Shown: positions 8,525 to 19,975, counted from the first letter of the stretch. The stretch: 64,000 bases of DNA from Aquimarina sp. Aq107 (GCF_943733665.1 NZ_OX030782.1:2568501-2632500); one strand, 5' to 3'. Translations and numbers: made by a program. Notes: a model not told the origin generated them from the letters alone.

Positions 8525-9412
8525 TTATAATTTTATCTCTGCCCAGTTAGTAGCATAGGTAGGTGCTATTCTACTTAGTATTGACATGGTCTCTGCAATA
8601 TTCATGGAAGGTCCTCCAGAAAGAATTTTTGAAACCTCATCTGCTTTTGCGTCAAAAAACACACGCATTATATACGAATTTGGTCTGGTTCTATGTAACC
8701 CTTCTAGAGTTTTCATTGATTCTAAAATAGACTCTTTACCTTTTTTAAGATCATTACTCATAATATCCAGTCCCTCTCTATGATAAGAATATAATGCAGT
8801 TCTATATCCATCAAAAGTACCTGATAATAAATCATCATTTAATCTAAATCTAGTTTGCGGACCATCTTGACCGTTCCAACCAACTGTATTACCTCCTTGA
8901 GCATTACCCACTATATTTTTAGCTTCTTGATAATATGCAGTTCCAGAATTTAATTCGAAAGAATCCGCATCAACTCCCAATATGGTATACAAATAAAAAG
9001 CAACTACAGAAATAAGGTTTGATTCAAAATTGTTAGGATTATAATTTAAAGGCTGGAACTCTAAGTATTGAAAATTAAACTGTTTATCATTAATATTCAA
9101 TATAGTAGTCTTATAATTAGAACCATATATAGGTCTAGAAGCTTGAACTTGCACCGTAGCATTAAAACTATCATTACTATTTCCATTAATGGTAATAAAG
9201 AAACTGCAATCTATTCGTTCTTCAGTTCGATAATCTAACTCAGTCCATTTTGTATTATTAATAAACTCTGTAACCGATCTTTCTAATGTCTTATAAACTT
9301 GTAAATTTGGATTTCCTGTTTGTTCTGCATTTACCACCACTGTGGCATTAAACTCTTGAGCATTAACTATAATACCAAATAACAGTATAACAAATGGAAA
9401 AATTTTACGCAT
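8525..9412 (-). CDS. porD: PorD-like (DUF4835) type IX secretion protein
   Basis: Secreted protein of about 295 residues from the DUF4835 family, which is linked to the type IX secretion/gliding machinery as PorD. A signal peptide (MRKIFPFVILLFGIIVNAQ) is followed by the family hallmarks FNATVVVNAEQTG, SVTEFINNTKW, a RPIYGS strand and FQPLNYNPNNFESNLISVVAFY. The start I prefer is the ATG whose bases overlap the coaBC stop (ATGCGTAA); a longer frame within coaBC lacks a signal peptide. It is the last gene of the bamD-rpoZ-coaBC-porD series. PorD is usually adjacent to coaBC and recN in Flavobacteriaceae, as here. Confidence 0.88.
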   Translation of the reverse strand: MRKIFPFVILLFGIIVNAQEFNATVVVNAEQTGNPNLQVYKTLERSVTEFINNTKWTELDYRTEERIDCSFFITINGNSNDSFNATVQVQASRPIYGSNYKTTILNINDKQFNFQYLEFQPLNYNPNNFESNLISVVAFYLYTILGVDADSFELNSGTAYYQEAKNIVGNAQGGNTVGWNGQDGPQTRFRLNDDLLSGTFDGYRTALYSYHREGLDIMSNDLKKGKESILESMKTLEGLHRTRPNSYIMRVFFDAKADEVSKILSGGPSMNIAETMSILSRIAPTYATNWAEIKL

Positions 9413-10619
9413 TACGTTGTTCATTAATTTCATTAAAAATATCCTGTGCAACCTCAGTCTTGGTCTTTAATTCAAACGCTTTAATTTCTAATTTATGATT
9501 AATCAGTGTTACTTTATTTGTTTGCCCTTTAAAACCAGCACCTTTATCATTAAGAGAATTAAGTACAATTAGATCCAAGTTCTTCTTCTCTAGTTTGCCT
9601 TTTGCATTTTGTTCTTCATTCTCTGTTTCTAATGCAAAACCAACTAAAAATTGATCTTTTTTCACAGAACCCATCCATTTAAGAATATCAGTAGTGCGCT
9701 CTAATTCAATAGAAAAGCTAGTATCGGATTTTTTTATTTTTTGATCAGAAACATTCTTTGGTCTGTAATCTGCAACTGCCGCAGAAGCTATAGCTATATT
9801 GCAATTTTCAAATTCTTTAGTTACCGCTTCATACATAGAAGCTGCACTTACAACAGGTATTACATTTATAAAATCATGAGAAACCTTAAGTGAAGAAGGC
9901 CCCAATATTAATGATACCTCTGCTCCTAGATTAGCCGCTGTTGTTGCTAACTCTATCCCCATACGTCCACTAGAATGATTTCCTATAAAACGAACTGGAT
10001 CGATAGCCTCATATGTTGGGCCTGCTGTAATTAAAACTTTTTGCCCTTTTAAAGGTAATTTTCCTAAAATATCCTCTTCAATAAAACGAATTATAGTAGC
10101 AGGCTCCGCCATTCTACCTTGTCCTACTAATCCACTTGCTAGCTCTCCTGATTCTGCTGGAATCATGATATTACCGAAAGACTGAAGCTTTTTGAAGGTT
10201 TCGTGTGTTGATGGATGATTGTACATATCTAAATCCATTGCCGGAGCAAAATACACAGGGCATTTTGCAGATAGATAAGTTGCCAAAAGTAGATTGTTAC
10301 TACTACCAGTTGACATCTTAGATAAAGTATTAGCTGTGGCTGGTGCTATAAGCATGATATCCGCCCATAACCCCAACTCTACATGGTTATTCCATTCTGC
10401 GTTCTCATCTTCTTCATCATAAAAGGATGAATGCACTGGATTCTTAGATAATGTAGAAAGTGTAAGTGGCGTTACGAAATCTTTTGCTGCAGGAGTCATT
10501 ACAACCTTTACTTGTGCGCCTGATTTAATAAAAAGACGCACCAATGAAGCTGTTTTATATGCAGCAATACCAGCGGTAACACCTATAAGAATTTTTTTAC
10601 CGCCTAATATTGATGACAT
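9405..10619 (-). CDS. coaBC: Bifunctional phosphopantothenoylcysteine decarboxylase/synthetase CoaBC
   Basis: This enzyme couples cysteine to 4'-phosphopantothenate and then decarboxylates the product to 4'-phosphopantetheine on the way to CoA. The 404-residue protein has the flavin-binding CoaC half (GVTAGIAAYKTASLVR, NNHVELGLWADIMLIAPATA with the catalytic His, PVYFAPAMDLDMYNHPS) and the CoaB half from about 188 (VLITAGPTYEAIDPVRFIGN, followed by HSSGRMG). It starts 2 bases after rpoZ and overlaps porD by 8 bases, which indicates tight co-transcription. Confidence 0.96.
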   Translation of the reverse strand: MSSILGGKKILIGVTAGIAAYKTASLVRLFIKSGAQVKVVMTPAAKDFVTPLTLSTLSKNPVHSSFYDEEDENAEWNNHVELGLWADIMLIAPATANTLSKMSTGSSNNLLLATYLSAKCPVYFAPAMDLDMYNHPSTHETFKKLQSFGNIMIPAESGELASGLVGQGRMAEPATIIRFIEEDILGKLPLKGQKVLITAGPTYEAIDPVRFIGNHSSGRMGIELATTAANLGAEVSLILGPSSLKVSHDFINVIPVVSAASMYEAVTKEFENCNIAIASAAVADYRPKNVSDQKIKKSDTSFSIELERTTDILKWMGSVKKDQFLVGFALETENEEQNAKGKLEKKNLDLIVLNSLNDKGAGFKGQTNKVTLINHKLEIKAFELKTKTEVAQDIFNEINEQRNA

Positions 10620-10621
10620 AC

Positions 10622-10954
10622 TTATAACGATTCAGAATCTGTCTTTGTATTTCTGAAGTATATTTTACCATCTAACCATTCTTGCGCTGCAAGAGAATGT
10701 GGCTTAGGTAATCTTTCATAGAATTTAGAAACTTCTATCTGTTCTTTGTTTTCAAAGATTTCTTCTAAACTGTCATTGTAAGTAGCAAACTCATCTAACT
10801 TTTCTAAAAGCTCCTTTTTTATATCAGTATTAATTTGATTGGCTCTTTTAGATATTACAGAAATTGCCTCATAAATATTACCTGTAGGCTGATCTACTAA
10901 ATTCTTATCAATTGTAGTAGTATTAACAGGCGCATTACTTTTTTTCAAATCCAT
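10622..10954 (-). CDS. rpoZ: RNA polymerase omega subunit, flavobacterial type
   Basis: A 110-residue protein of the RpoZ/Rpb6 family in the form found in Flavobacteriaceae. The core helices are visible as GNIYEAISVISKRANQI and the acidic C-terminal half contains PHSLAAQEWLDGKIYFR. Omega helps assemble and stabilise the beta' subunit. It lies between bamD and coaBC, 2 bases from the latter; omega next to CoA genes is seen in many bacteria. The sequence is divergent from proteobacterial omega, so identification rests on the family pattern and the context. Confidence 0.88.
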   Translation of the reverse strand: MDLKKSNAPVNTTTIDKNLVDQPTGNIYEAISVISKRANQINTDIKKELLEKLDEFATYNDSLEEIFENKEQIEVSKFYERLPKPHSLAAQEWLDGKIYFRNTKTDSESL

Positions 10955-10969
10955 CTTCTCCTAAATTTT

Positions 10970-11761
10970 CTATTTATATTGTTCTAATCTTGTCTTGATA
11001 TCTTCTGATATTTCTTCTGCATCCGCAGTAAACTCTCCTTCTTTATAATACTTTTTATAATTATTATAAAAACCATTAGCAACTTCAAGTCGTTCTTTTA
11101 CAAGAACATCGTAACTCCCAATTGCAAGTAAATATTGAGATTCTAGCTTGTAATATAATGCTTTTTCTCTAAAAGTAGAACCAGGATAATCTATTAAATA
11201 ATTATCAAAGGCATTAATAGCTACTTTATAATTTTCTCTATGATGATAGCGTTTTGCTATTTCAAAAGCTTTTTTCTCCTTTTTATTTCTTAATTCTGCT
11301 ACTAAAGTATTAGCTTCCTCAAGATTTTCACTATCCGGAAAAGCATTGATATATGTTTGTAATTTTTCTAAAGCTTCATCTGTTTCCGTCTGATCCAAAC
11401 TATATCTTGGAGAAAGGTAATAATAGCTTTTTGCTCCTTTATAAGAAGCCTCTTCTCTTTTATCACTATTAGGATACGACTTAGCAAATCTTTCAAACTG
11501 ATAACCCGCAAGGTAATAGTCTTCTAAATTATAATACGTGTCCGAATAATAATACATCACTCTTTCTGCTTGTGGTTTTCCTCTAAACTGAGGTACAATC
11601 TGTTCAAAAAGTCGTAATGCTTTTTTATACTTCCCTTCTTTATATAACTCTTCTGCTAATTTATATTTAGGTCCAACTTCTTCTGCTTTGAGTACTTTTT
11701 GATACTCACTACAGGAACCAAAAGCTATCACTAAAATCAGCAAAAACAAAAATTTCTTCAT
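10970..11761 (-). CDS. bamD: Outer membrane assembly lipoprotein BamD
   Basis: BamD is the essential lipoprotein partner of BamA in folding outer-membrane beta-barrels. The 263-residue precursor has a signal peptide with a lipobox ending at Cys17 (IAFGSC) and then five TPR-like helical repeats, for example YKLAEELYKEGKYKKALRLF, YLAGYQFERFAKSYP and YKVAINAFDNYLIDYPGS. Length fits the family. A promoter with a TATTTTTG box lies just upstream, so it begins the bamD-rpoZ-coaBC-porD operon, although read-through from the K+ channel gene is possible. Confidence 0.92.
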   Translation of the reverse strand: MKKFLFLLILVIAFGSCSEYQKVLKAEEVGPKYKLAEELYKEGKYKKALRLFEQIVPQFRGKPQAERVMYYYSDTYYNLEDYYLAGYQFERFAKSYPNSDKREEASYKGAKSYYYLSPRYSLDQTETDEALEKLQTYINAFPDSENLEEANTLVAELRNKKEKKAFEIAKRYHHRENYKVAINAFDNYLIDYPGSTFREKALYYKLESQYLLAIGSYDVLVKERLEVANGFYNNYKKYYKEGEFTADAEEISEDIKTRLEQYK

Positions 11762-11779
11762 ATCTTAAAAAACATCTGG

Positions 11780-11809
11780 CAAAAATAGATATTTCTGCCG
11801 TATTACAAA
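11780..11809 (-). promoter_or_regulatory. Promoter of the bamD-rpoZ-coaBC-porD operon
   Basis: On the minus strand TTTG is followed after 18 bases by TATTTTTG, a full match to TAnnTTTG. The predicted start lies about 10-15 bases upstream of the bamD ATG. Both elements of the Bacteroidota housekeeping promoter are present. Confidence 0.6.
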
Positions 11810-11896
11810 AACTTTAATTCATCTATTAAAGAACTAAAAAAAGACTGGGTTGTTGCAAAAGAAAAAAGAAAAAAAGAACGTTACTTAATTTGTTCA

Positions 11897-12814
11897 TTAC
11901 AAGGTTTTTGTTTCTCCTATTTTATCATGATCTAAAACAGTAAAGCCCTCTTCATCATAATGAAAAGCTGGGATAAAAGCTTTATCAATATTTAAATTGT
12001 GTAACATATAAGAATGCACTTGATGTACTTCTTGAGCAAAAGACTCATCATAATACGTAACTAATATTAAAATTTCTCCGTGTAATTGAGGTAATTCTTC
12101 TTTTTTAAATTCTGATAAAGGACTCGATTCATTAATTGGATGAACTACTGTCCAAGTTGTTGGTAAATATGTAATTTCATTTCTTTCTAATTTTAAATTG
12201 TAAAAGTTATTTACATATTTATCGTTTTCGGTTTTTTGAGATAACGCCAATGTAACCTCAACTTTTGGACGAATCATAACATTTGTACTCCTGCTCATTA
12301 ATCTAAACATAATACTATTGACATTATTATGCTCTCTTAAAACCATAATATCGCTAAACCTAATACTTGATTTAGGCTTAGAAAATCTTCCATACAGTAA
12401 ACCAGTAATAAAAGAAAAGCTTAATAATCCTATCAAAGCCTCAATCGAAGAAATAACACCAAAAACTACTCCTTTTGGAGCCATTGCTCCGTACCCTACA
12501 GTAGTTACAGTCTGAGCAGAAAAAAAGAAGGCTTTCATAAAATCTCCTATAATACTTCCGGTTGGAACCGTTATCGCAGAGATTCCAACTAATACATATA
12601 TAATAGCGAATACTGAGTTTATAAACACATAGCCTAAAAACACCCAACAAAAGAACTTGAACCAAGATATACTTATCAAGTAATTATAACTCCTAGAAAT
12701 GGATGTACGTCTATTGATATGTTTTATATTAAAAGAACCATCTTTATTAATAAATCGTTTCGCTCTTTTATTAGACGAAAGACCAATACCAGGATCTTTT
12801 ATTTTCTTAGCCAT
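11897..12814 (-). CDS. Inward-rectifier potassium channel (KirBac type)
   Basis: A 305-residue prokaryotic Kir channel. After a cytoplasmic N-terminus with an amphipathic slide-helix region come TM1 (about 50-75), the pore helix and the selectivity filter TVGYGAM (about 104-110), and TM2 (about 115-142). The C-terminal half is the Kir-type immunoglobulin-like cytoplasmic domain (VLREHNNVNSIMFRLMSRS, HPINESSPL, a HGEILILVTYYDESFAQEVHQ segment). The gene lies 9 bases after dapA and could be co-transcribed with it. The gating ligand cannot be inferred. Confidence 0.93.
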   Translation of the reverse strand: MAKKIKDPGIGLSSNKRAKRFINKDGSFNIKHINRRTSISRSYNYLISISWFKFFCWVFLGYVFINSVFAIIYVLVGISAITVPTGSIIGDFMKAFFFSAQTVTTVGYGAMAPKGVVFGVISSIEALIGLLSFSFITGLLYGRFSKPKSSIRFSDIMVLREHNNVNSIMFRLMSRSTNVMIRPKVEVTLALSQKTENDKYVNNFYNLKLERNEITYLPTTWTVVHPINESSPLSEFKKEELPQLHGEILILVTYYDESFAQEVHQVHSYMLHNLNIDKAFIPAFHYDEEGFTVLDHDKIGETKTL

Positions 12815-12823
12815 AAAAGCCTA

Positions 12824-13699
12824 TTAATTATTCTTTATATAATTATATATTCTATCCGCTAAATTTTTAGAGACTGGAATTAAAGGCAGACGTAAATGAT
12901 CACCACAAATTCCTTTGTTTTTTAGAATATTCTTGATTCCAGCAGGATTACCTTCTTCAAAAGCATAATCTAAAATTGGCAATAATTTATATAAGATTTC
13001 AAAAGCTTGTTGTGTATCTCCAGAAAGTCCCAAACGGATCATTTCTGAAAACTCTTCTGGAAACCCTTGACCAATTACACTAATAACTCCATCTCCACCT
13101 GCAGTAACTGCTGGTAATGCCAAAGCATCATCCCCAGAAATAACAAGAAAATCCTTTGGACGATCCTTTAAAATCTTTAAAACTTGTGTAAAATCACCCG
13201 TTGCTTCTTTAATTCCAACAATTTTATCTAATTGCGCTAATTTCAAAGTCGTTTCGGCAGCCATATTAGTTCCTGTTCGGGATGGAACATTATATAATAA
13301 AACTGGCAATGGTGATTGATCATTAATAATTTTAAAATGTTGATATATGCCTTCTTGAGTAGGTCTATTATACATAGGAACCACAGATAATATCGCATCA
13401 AAAGCAGACAATTCTGTGTCTTTTATTTCTTGGATAATTGACGCAGTATTATTTCCTCCTATACCAATCACTAAAGGTAATCTCTTTTTATTTACAGTAA
13501 CAATATGATCTACTAAAGCCTTTTTTTCATCCTTAGAAAGCGTAACTGATTCTGCAGTCGTACCCAATACTACCAGATACTCTACTCCACCATTAACACA
13601 AAATTCTACTAAAGATTCAACTCCATCAAAATCAATTGAACCATCATTCTTAAAAGGTGTAGCTAATGCAACACCAGTTCCTTTCAGAAAAGCACTCAT
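12824..13699 (-). CDS. dapA: 4-hydroxy-tetrahydrodipicolinate synthase DapA
   Basis: DapA condenses pyruvate with aspartate semialdehyde in lysine and meso-diaminopimelate synthesis. The 291-residue TIM barrel shows the substrate motif LGTTAES, the catalytic Tyr in LLYNVPSRTG, the Schiff-base Lys in VGIKEATGD and the GGDGVISV strand near the C-terminal part of the barrel. Length is normal. It begins one base after the DUF6913 stop. dapF, a later step of the same pathway, lies about 17 kb away in the window. Confidence 0.96.
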   Translation of the reverse strand: MSAFLKGTGVALATPFKNDGSIDFDGVESLVEFCVNGGVEYLVVLGTTAESVTLSKDEKKALVDHIVTVNKKRLPLVIGIGGNNTASIIQEIKDTELSAFDAILSVVPMYNRPTQEGIYQHFKIINDQSPLPVLLYNVPSRTGTNMAAETTLKLAQLDKIVGIKEATGDFTQVLKILKDRPKDFLVISGDDALALPAVTAGGDGVISVIGQGFPEEFSEMIRLGLSGDTQQAFEILYKLLPILDYAFEEGNPAGIKNILKNKGICGDHLRLPLIPVSKNLADRIYNYIKNN

Positions 13700-13700
13700 A

Positions 13701-14225
13701 TTATATAATCTGTAAAATTTTTAAATATTTTTTTAATTCGGAAATAAAGAGATTTATGTTCTGATCTGCAGAACCAATAACTAAATCATTTATGCGGTTA
13801 TCAATTTCTGCAAAACCAACTTTAAACTTGGCCTTAGAAGCTGCCGCTACATAATCTAATTCTTGTTTACTTTCTGAATAAAAGTTGATCAAAACATCGT
13901 ATTCCTCATTTATAAAATCTTTTAAAGAATTACTTTTAACAGCTCCACCAACACCAAAACTTTTATCATTATAATAGGCTGCATCTTTATCATCAGAAAT
14001 TTCTTTCTGATCTTCTTTATATCCCATTACTTTTAGCCTATCAGATTTAACGCCTAATTCATTTGCTAACTTAACCAATGACAATACATTAACAGATTGA
14101 GAAGCATCAATTAAAACTGCTAAACTTTTAATACCAGAAACCTCTTTTGCCCGAGATTTTCTAGACTTGATATGAGATTCAATGCTTTTTTTTAGTGCAT
14201 TACGTTTAAGACCCTTTAAAATCAT
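13701..14225 (-). CDS. DUF6913 family protein, conserved in flavobacteria
   Basis: A 174-residue soluble protein. The basic N-terminus (KGLKRNALKKSIESHIKSRKSR) and the body with IKSLAVLIDASQSVNV, SFGVGGAVKSNSLKDFI and YDVLINFYSESKQELDYVAA match the DUF6913 family, which I know mainly from Flavobacteriaceae next to dapA. No catalytic motif is visible and the function is unknown. It has a good TACATTTG promoter box upstream and heads the DUF6913-dapA-channel unit. Confidence 0.75.
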   Translation of the reverse strand: MILKGLKRNALKKSIESHIKSRKSRAKEVSGIKSLAVLIDASQSVNVLSLVKLANELGVKSDRLKVMGYKEDQKEISDDKDAAYYNDKSFGVGGAVKSNSLKDFINEEYDVLINFYSESKQELDYVAAASKAKFKVGFAEIDNRINDLVIGSADQNINLFISELKKYLKILQII

Positions 14226-14245
14226 TTATAAAAAAGATTAAGTGA

Positions 14246-14253
14246 CAAATGTA
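14246..14253 (-). promoter_or_regulatory. -7 promoter box for DUF6913-dapA
   Basis: TACATTTG on the minus strand matches TAnnTTTG and lies about 20 bases before the ATG. The -33 region is poor, with only a TTT-containing stretch at the expected spacing. Confidence 0.45.
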
Positions 14254-14380
14254 GCTATTTTACATCTTAAATTCATGTAGAAGAGCATAAGAAAATTGAA
14301 AAAAATCAAATAATTTAACTTTTAGTTATATAATTAACATTAGTGATAAATCTGTTTTATTCCTCGATTCATCTAAAGGT

Positions 14381-15094
14381 TTAGACATCCTTTAGATAGT
14401 TATCCTCTCTATCTAGCAGTCTTGCTTCTATCAAAAATTGCAAGAAAAAATACAACCCTGCAATCTCTGCAATATTTGCTAGTATTGTAAACTCCCTAGC
14501 ATAATAATAAAAATGATTAATTAACAACAAAGCATTCACAAACAAACAGCAACTCGCTGATATAAAAAGTTTAAAATTGCCTTGATACCTATCTGTAATA
14601 TAAATAAAGAAACAGACCCCTACAAAAAGAAGAACTGCAAAAAGAATTGCGAAGAAAGTAACAATAGAATCCATAAGAACAGGAAGCACTAATTGAGACA
14701 CCGAAAAAATCAAATATGATATTAAAATAGAACTTATAATAATGGGAAAAGAAGCCAACTTCTTTAATTTAATATCAGCTAGAGAGATATAACTTCTTAA
14801 TAAAAATATATTTATCAAATAAAAAGAAATGATCAACATCCCAACTACATTAAAATACTTATCAAAATCAGCATAAACTAATGTATCATTAATAGCAATA
14901 GCAATCATACTAAGGATATAAAAAACATTTACAACCTTAGTCTTAATAATATAAATAACTATAAGGGAAACTGGAACTAATGGCTTGACATATATCAAAT
15001 GGATTCTTTCACAAAAAAAAGCAACCAAAATAACCACAACATAAGAAAAATAAAACAATACATATGACGGGCTAATGGGTCTCAATATTTGCAA
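14381..15094 (-). CDS. YhhN-like multi-pass membrane protein, degenerate copy 1
   Basis: A 237-residue protein made almost entirely of transmembrane helices (about eight). It aligns by eye with the neighbouring YhhN-like proteins. It keeps the Lys-Pro of the first loop (VKPLVPVS) but has AINDTLVY where the intact copy has MGDIFLL, and FVNALLLINHFYY where the intact copy has ISDACFALDKFY. YhhN/TMEM86 proteins are lysoplasmalogenases; loss of two acidic signature positions makes enzymatic activity doubtful. It is the last of four tandem copies. A 9-bp inverted repeat spans its stop codon. Confidence 0.7.
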   Translation of the reverse strand: MQILRPISPSYVLFYFSYVVVILVAFFCERIHLIYVKPLVPVSLIVIYIIKTKVVNVFYILSMIAIAINDTLVYADFDKYFNVVGMLIISFYLINIFLLRSYISLADIKLKKLASFPIIISSILISYLIFSVSQLVLPVLMDSIVTFFAILFAVLLFVGVCFFIYITDRYQGNFKLFISASCCLFVNALLLINHFYYYAREFTILANIAEIAGLYFFLQFLIEARLLDREDNYLKDV

Positions 15095-15151
15095 ATGTTA
15101 TTTTTAGTGAATATTAATATCTTTTCAAAATACTAAATATCAACAATTAAA

Positions 15152-15847
15152 TTAAAAAAATTCTACATCATCTGGTTTCAAGTCCTCTTGCTCCACAAAA
15201 AACTTAACCAAAAAATAGTGCCCAAATAATTGTAAAACATTTGTAATAACTACAAACACATCGAGGTATACATACATTTTATTTAATATCGTCAAAATAT
15301 TTACAATAAGAAAGCAAGATGCCGCTATCATTAAAGATGAACTCACTACAGTTTTACTGTTTAAGTAGATATAATAACAAAATCCAATAAATAATATAAA
15401 CAAAATTATAAGGATATTGAGATAAAATTGATCATCTCCAATATTTAGAGAAATCATATCTGCTACTGAGTAAACTACATAAGTAATTAAACTCATAGTA
15501 ATCCCTAATTGAATGGTAAAAATTCTTTTCAGTTGTATTTTCACTTTCTTTAAACTCTTCCATAATAACATCATATTAAAACAATAATAAAATGACATCA
15601 GAACATTGATTACTCTAAAATATTTTTTGAAATCTATAACAGACAATACCTCTGATATTAAAACTATCAGTAGCGCTATTAAAACTAGATATCTTATTTT
15701 TTTCGCAGTAACTAAATAAAAAAAAGACAATGAAATAACGACAAGAGTTTTGGTATAGACTAACCAAGGCTCATGAAAAATAGAAGTCAGTAATAACATA
15801 ACTCCTGAGATATACAACAATCTATATGCCAATTTTATTTTATCCAA
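15152..15847 (-). CDS. YhhN-like multi-pass membrane protein, degenerate copy 2
   Basis: A 231-residue membrane protein with about eight helices, paralogous to its neighbours. The first-loop motif is reduced to VYTKTLVVIS (Pro lost), the Gly-Asp pair is replaced by ISEVLSV, and the Ser-Asp of the last motif is absent (IVNILTILNKMYV). Of the four copies this is the one that has lost most of the signature. It starts 19 bases after copy 3. The family resemblance rests on overall pattern and position; a non-enzymatic membrane role is possible but unproven. Confidence 0.68.
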   Translation of the reverse strand: MDKIKLAYRLLYISGVMLLLTSIFHEPWLVYTKTLVVISLSFFYLVTAKKIRYLVLIALLIVLISEVLSVIDFKKYFRVINVLMSFYYCFNMMLLWKSLKKVKIQLKRIFTIQLGITMSLITYVVYSVADMISLNIGDDQFYLNILIILFILFIGFCYYIYLNSKTVVSSSLMIAASCFLIVNILTILNKMYVYLDVFVVITNVLQLFGHYFLVKFFVEQEDLKPDDVEFF

Positions 15848-15866
15848 CTATACTTCTTTATACTTT

Positions 15867-16562
15867 CTAAAAGCCTTCAAACTCTTCAGATTTCAAATAT
15901 TCATATTTTGTAATCATATAATTCACTAAAAAAATAAGAGCTAAAGGCTGACATATTAAGCGAATAACTTTTAGCTCGCTAGATTGAAGATAAAACTCAT
16001 CAATCAATAAAATAAAATCACTAAATGAAAAGTTTAAAATTGCCAAAAAGAACCATAATGACTTTTCTGATCTTATATTTATATAATGCATTGCCCCTAC
16101 GATAAGCAAAACATATAACAATAATAAATGTAGAAAACCGATTAAACTTAAATTTCCCATTGGCTCTCTAACTACCGAATATGTAATAAAAAAAATTACT
16201 GTGTATAATAGACTTCCTAGAACTAGCGTAAAAACATCTCTGCGATTATACTTAAAAGATTTATGATTATAGTAAAGAAAATAAAACAACATAATGTATC
16301 CAATTATACGGACAAGCATCCTATGTTTTATTGTTCCTATTTCAGTTATTAAGTGCATTAACTCCGAAATGAAAAATAAAAATAGCACAAGAATATGCAC
16401 CGGTTTTATTTTCTTACTTTCTAGTATATACTTAAATGCTATTGATATAAACAATAAAGATGTACTGGCGCTACACAACAAAGAATTCTGAAATAAGAAT
16501 CCTAAAACCTGTAGCACAACCAAAAAAGAAATTATAAATTTTAGTAGTTTTCCCTCATTCAT
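15867..16562 (-). CDS. YhhN-like multi-pass membrane protein, degenerate copy 3
   Basis: A 231-residue protein with about eight helices. Its second half is close to the intact copy 4, sharing YINIRSEKSLWF and LAILNFSFSDFILLIDEFY, so the Ser-Asp motif remains. The first-loop Lys-Pro has become SASTSL and the Gly-Asp has become FISELMHL. The gap to copy 4 is 116 bases and contains, on the minus strand, a short GGG...CCC stem followed by eight Ts, which may partly end transcription coming from ligA and copy 4. Confidence 0.7.
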   Translation of the reverse strand: MNEGKLLKFIISFLVVLQVLGFLFQNSLLCSASTSLLFISIAFKYILESKKIKPVHILVLFLFFISELMHLITEIGTIKHRMLVRIIGYIMLFYFLYYNHKSFKYNRRDVFTLVLGSLLYTVIFFITYSVVREPMGNLSLIGFLHLLLLYVLLIVGAMHYINIRSEKSLWFFLAILNFSFSDFILLIDEFYLQSSELKVIRLICQPLALIFLVNYMITKYEYLKSEEFEGF

Positions 16563-16678
16563 TCGATTTAGGTGGTATAAAAAAAAAGGGAGAAATCCCC
16601 ATCATACACTATATTAAACAATTTTTCCTTTTGTTAATATACTAAATTTCAATTAAATGATTAAAAGCAAACAAAGAG

Positions 16679-17361
16679 CTATGTTTTAATTTTTAGCGAA
16701 TCCGAACTAGAAATCTTAAACTTTACCAAAAAGAAAACCGCCAGTAACTGATAGATAGCATTAATTATCTTAAGCTCTAAAGAAGGAACATAAAACTTAT
16801 CTAATGCGAAGCAAGCATCACTTATAATAAAATTTAAAATAGCAATTGTAAACCAAAGAGACTTAGGAGATCTAATATTAACATATTGAAATACTGCTCC
16901 AATTAATAAAAAATATAGAATGATAATATACACAATTCCAAAAGGCCTTATATCCCCCATCGACTGATTAGTGACAGCATAAATTTGATAGACAATAACC
17001 GTCCAGACTACTAAAAAAACTCCTAGATAGACCAAGTCTGTTTTATTATAATCTATTTGCTTATGATTTTTAAACAAGAAATAAAAAAGAATAAAATAAC
17101 TTAAGGTATAACTCAATAGAACATACCTAAACCCATTCTCTATTCCCGTTAGTAAAAATATATCTCCCATAAAACAAAGAAATAATACCAGTACAAACAG
17201 AGCATCAACCTTTTTCACATTAAACCAATACAACATAAAAAACAAAGGCACTGTCATTGGTTTTGAGTACAACTCTATAGTTTGATTTTGTAGTATCGTA
17301 CTCAAAACACATAAACTACCGGTAATTAACAGTAATATTTTTATGAGGGTTCTTATTTTCA

Positions 17362-17362
<1 letters not shown>
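16679..17362 (-). CDS. YhhN family membrane protein (lysoplasmalogenase-like), intact copy 4
   Basis: A 227-residue protein with about eight transmembrane helices. It carries the full YhhN-type signature: YSKPMTVPLFF, FLCFMGDIFLL and LNFIISDACFALDKFY. Members of this family (bacterial YhhN, animal TMEM86) hydrolyse the vinyl-ether bond of lysoplasmalogens; whether this bacterium has such lipids is not known from the window. Its ATG shares one base with the ligA stop, so the two are translationally linked. It is the founder-like member of a tandem array of four. Confidence 0.8.
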
Positions 17363-19374
<2,012 letters not shown>

Positions 19375-19384
19375 TTACTTTATT

Positions 19385-19975
19385 TTATGTCCTATCGGGT
19401 TTTAACCATTTTGGCACCTGAATAGGTTTAAATGCTTTCATTTTTTGCAAAAGACGATTAATATCATCTTCCACTATCAATAAATCATAATTACTCTTTT
19501 TCAAGAAACCATTATGAACCATATTTTCTAACATTAACAACAGATGGTCATAAAAACCATTTATATTTAAAAGACCAATGGGCTTTTGATGCAAACCTAA
19601 TTGAGACCAAGTAATAATCTCAAATAATTCTTCTAATGTACCAAAACCTCCAGGTAATGTTATAAAACCATCACTAAGCTTATGCATTTTCATTTTACGC
19701 TCATGCATATTATCAGTAGTTATTAATTCTGTTAGTCCTAAATGGACTACTTCCTTTAGCTTAAGAAAATCAGGGATAACACCAATTACCTTACCATTAT
19801 GAGTAAGTGCACTTTCCGCTACTTTACCCATAATACCAATCTTAGCCGCACCATATACCAATGTTATATTTTCTTGAGCTAGCTGCTGCCCTAATTGCAA
19901 AGCTTGCTCAACAACTTCAACATCATTTCCTTCACTACTTCCACAAAAAACACAAATAGAAGTTAAATCATTCAT
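19385..19975 (-). CDS. LOG family protein (cytokinin riboside 5'-monophosphate phosphoribohydrolase type)
   Basis: A 196-residue Rossmann-like protein of the TIGR00730/LOG family. It has the N-terminal ICVFCGSSEG, the arginine-bearing MHERKMKMHKLSDGFITLPG and the nucleotide-binding PGGFGTLEELFE signature. LOG enzymes release the base from cytokinin nucleotides or AMP; the true bacterial substrate is often unknown. Its start overlaps the prmC stop by 4 bases, and ligA follows, so it belongs to the acetyltransferase-prmC-LOG-ligA series. Confidence 0.9.
   Translation of the reverse strand: MNDLTSICVFCGSSEGNDVEVVEQALQLGQQLAQENITLVYGAAKIGIMGKVAESALTHNGKVIGVIPDFLKLKEVVHLGLTELITTDNMHERKMKMHKLSDGFITLPGGFGTLEELFEIITWSQLGLHQKPIGLLNINGFYDHLLLMLENMVHNGFLKKSNYDLLIVEDDINRLLQKMKAFKPIQVPKWLKPDRT

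Noticed and set aside
9413..9451. Longer N-terminus of the PorD-like protein
   Set aside because: It would overlap coaBC further and push the signal peptide inside; the ATG overlapping the coaBC stop gives a normal signal peptide.
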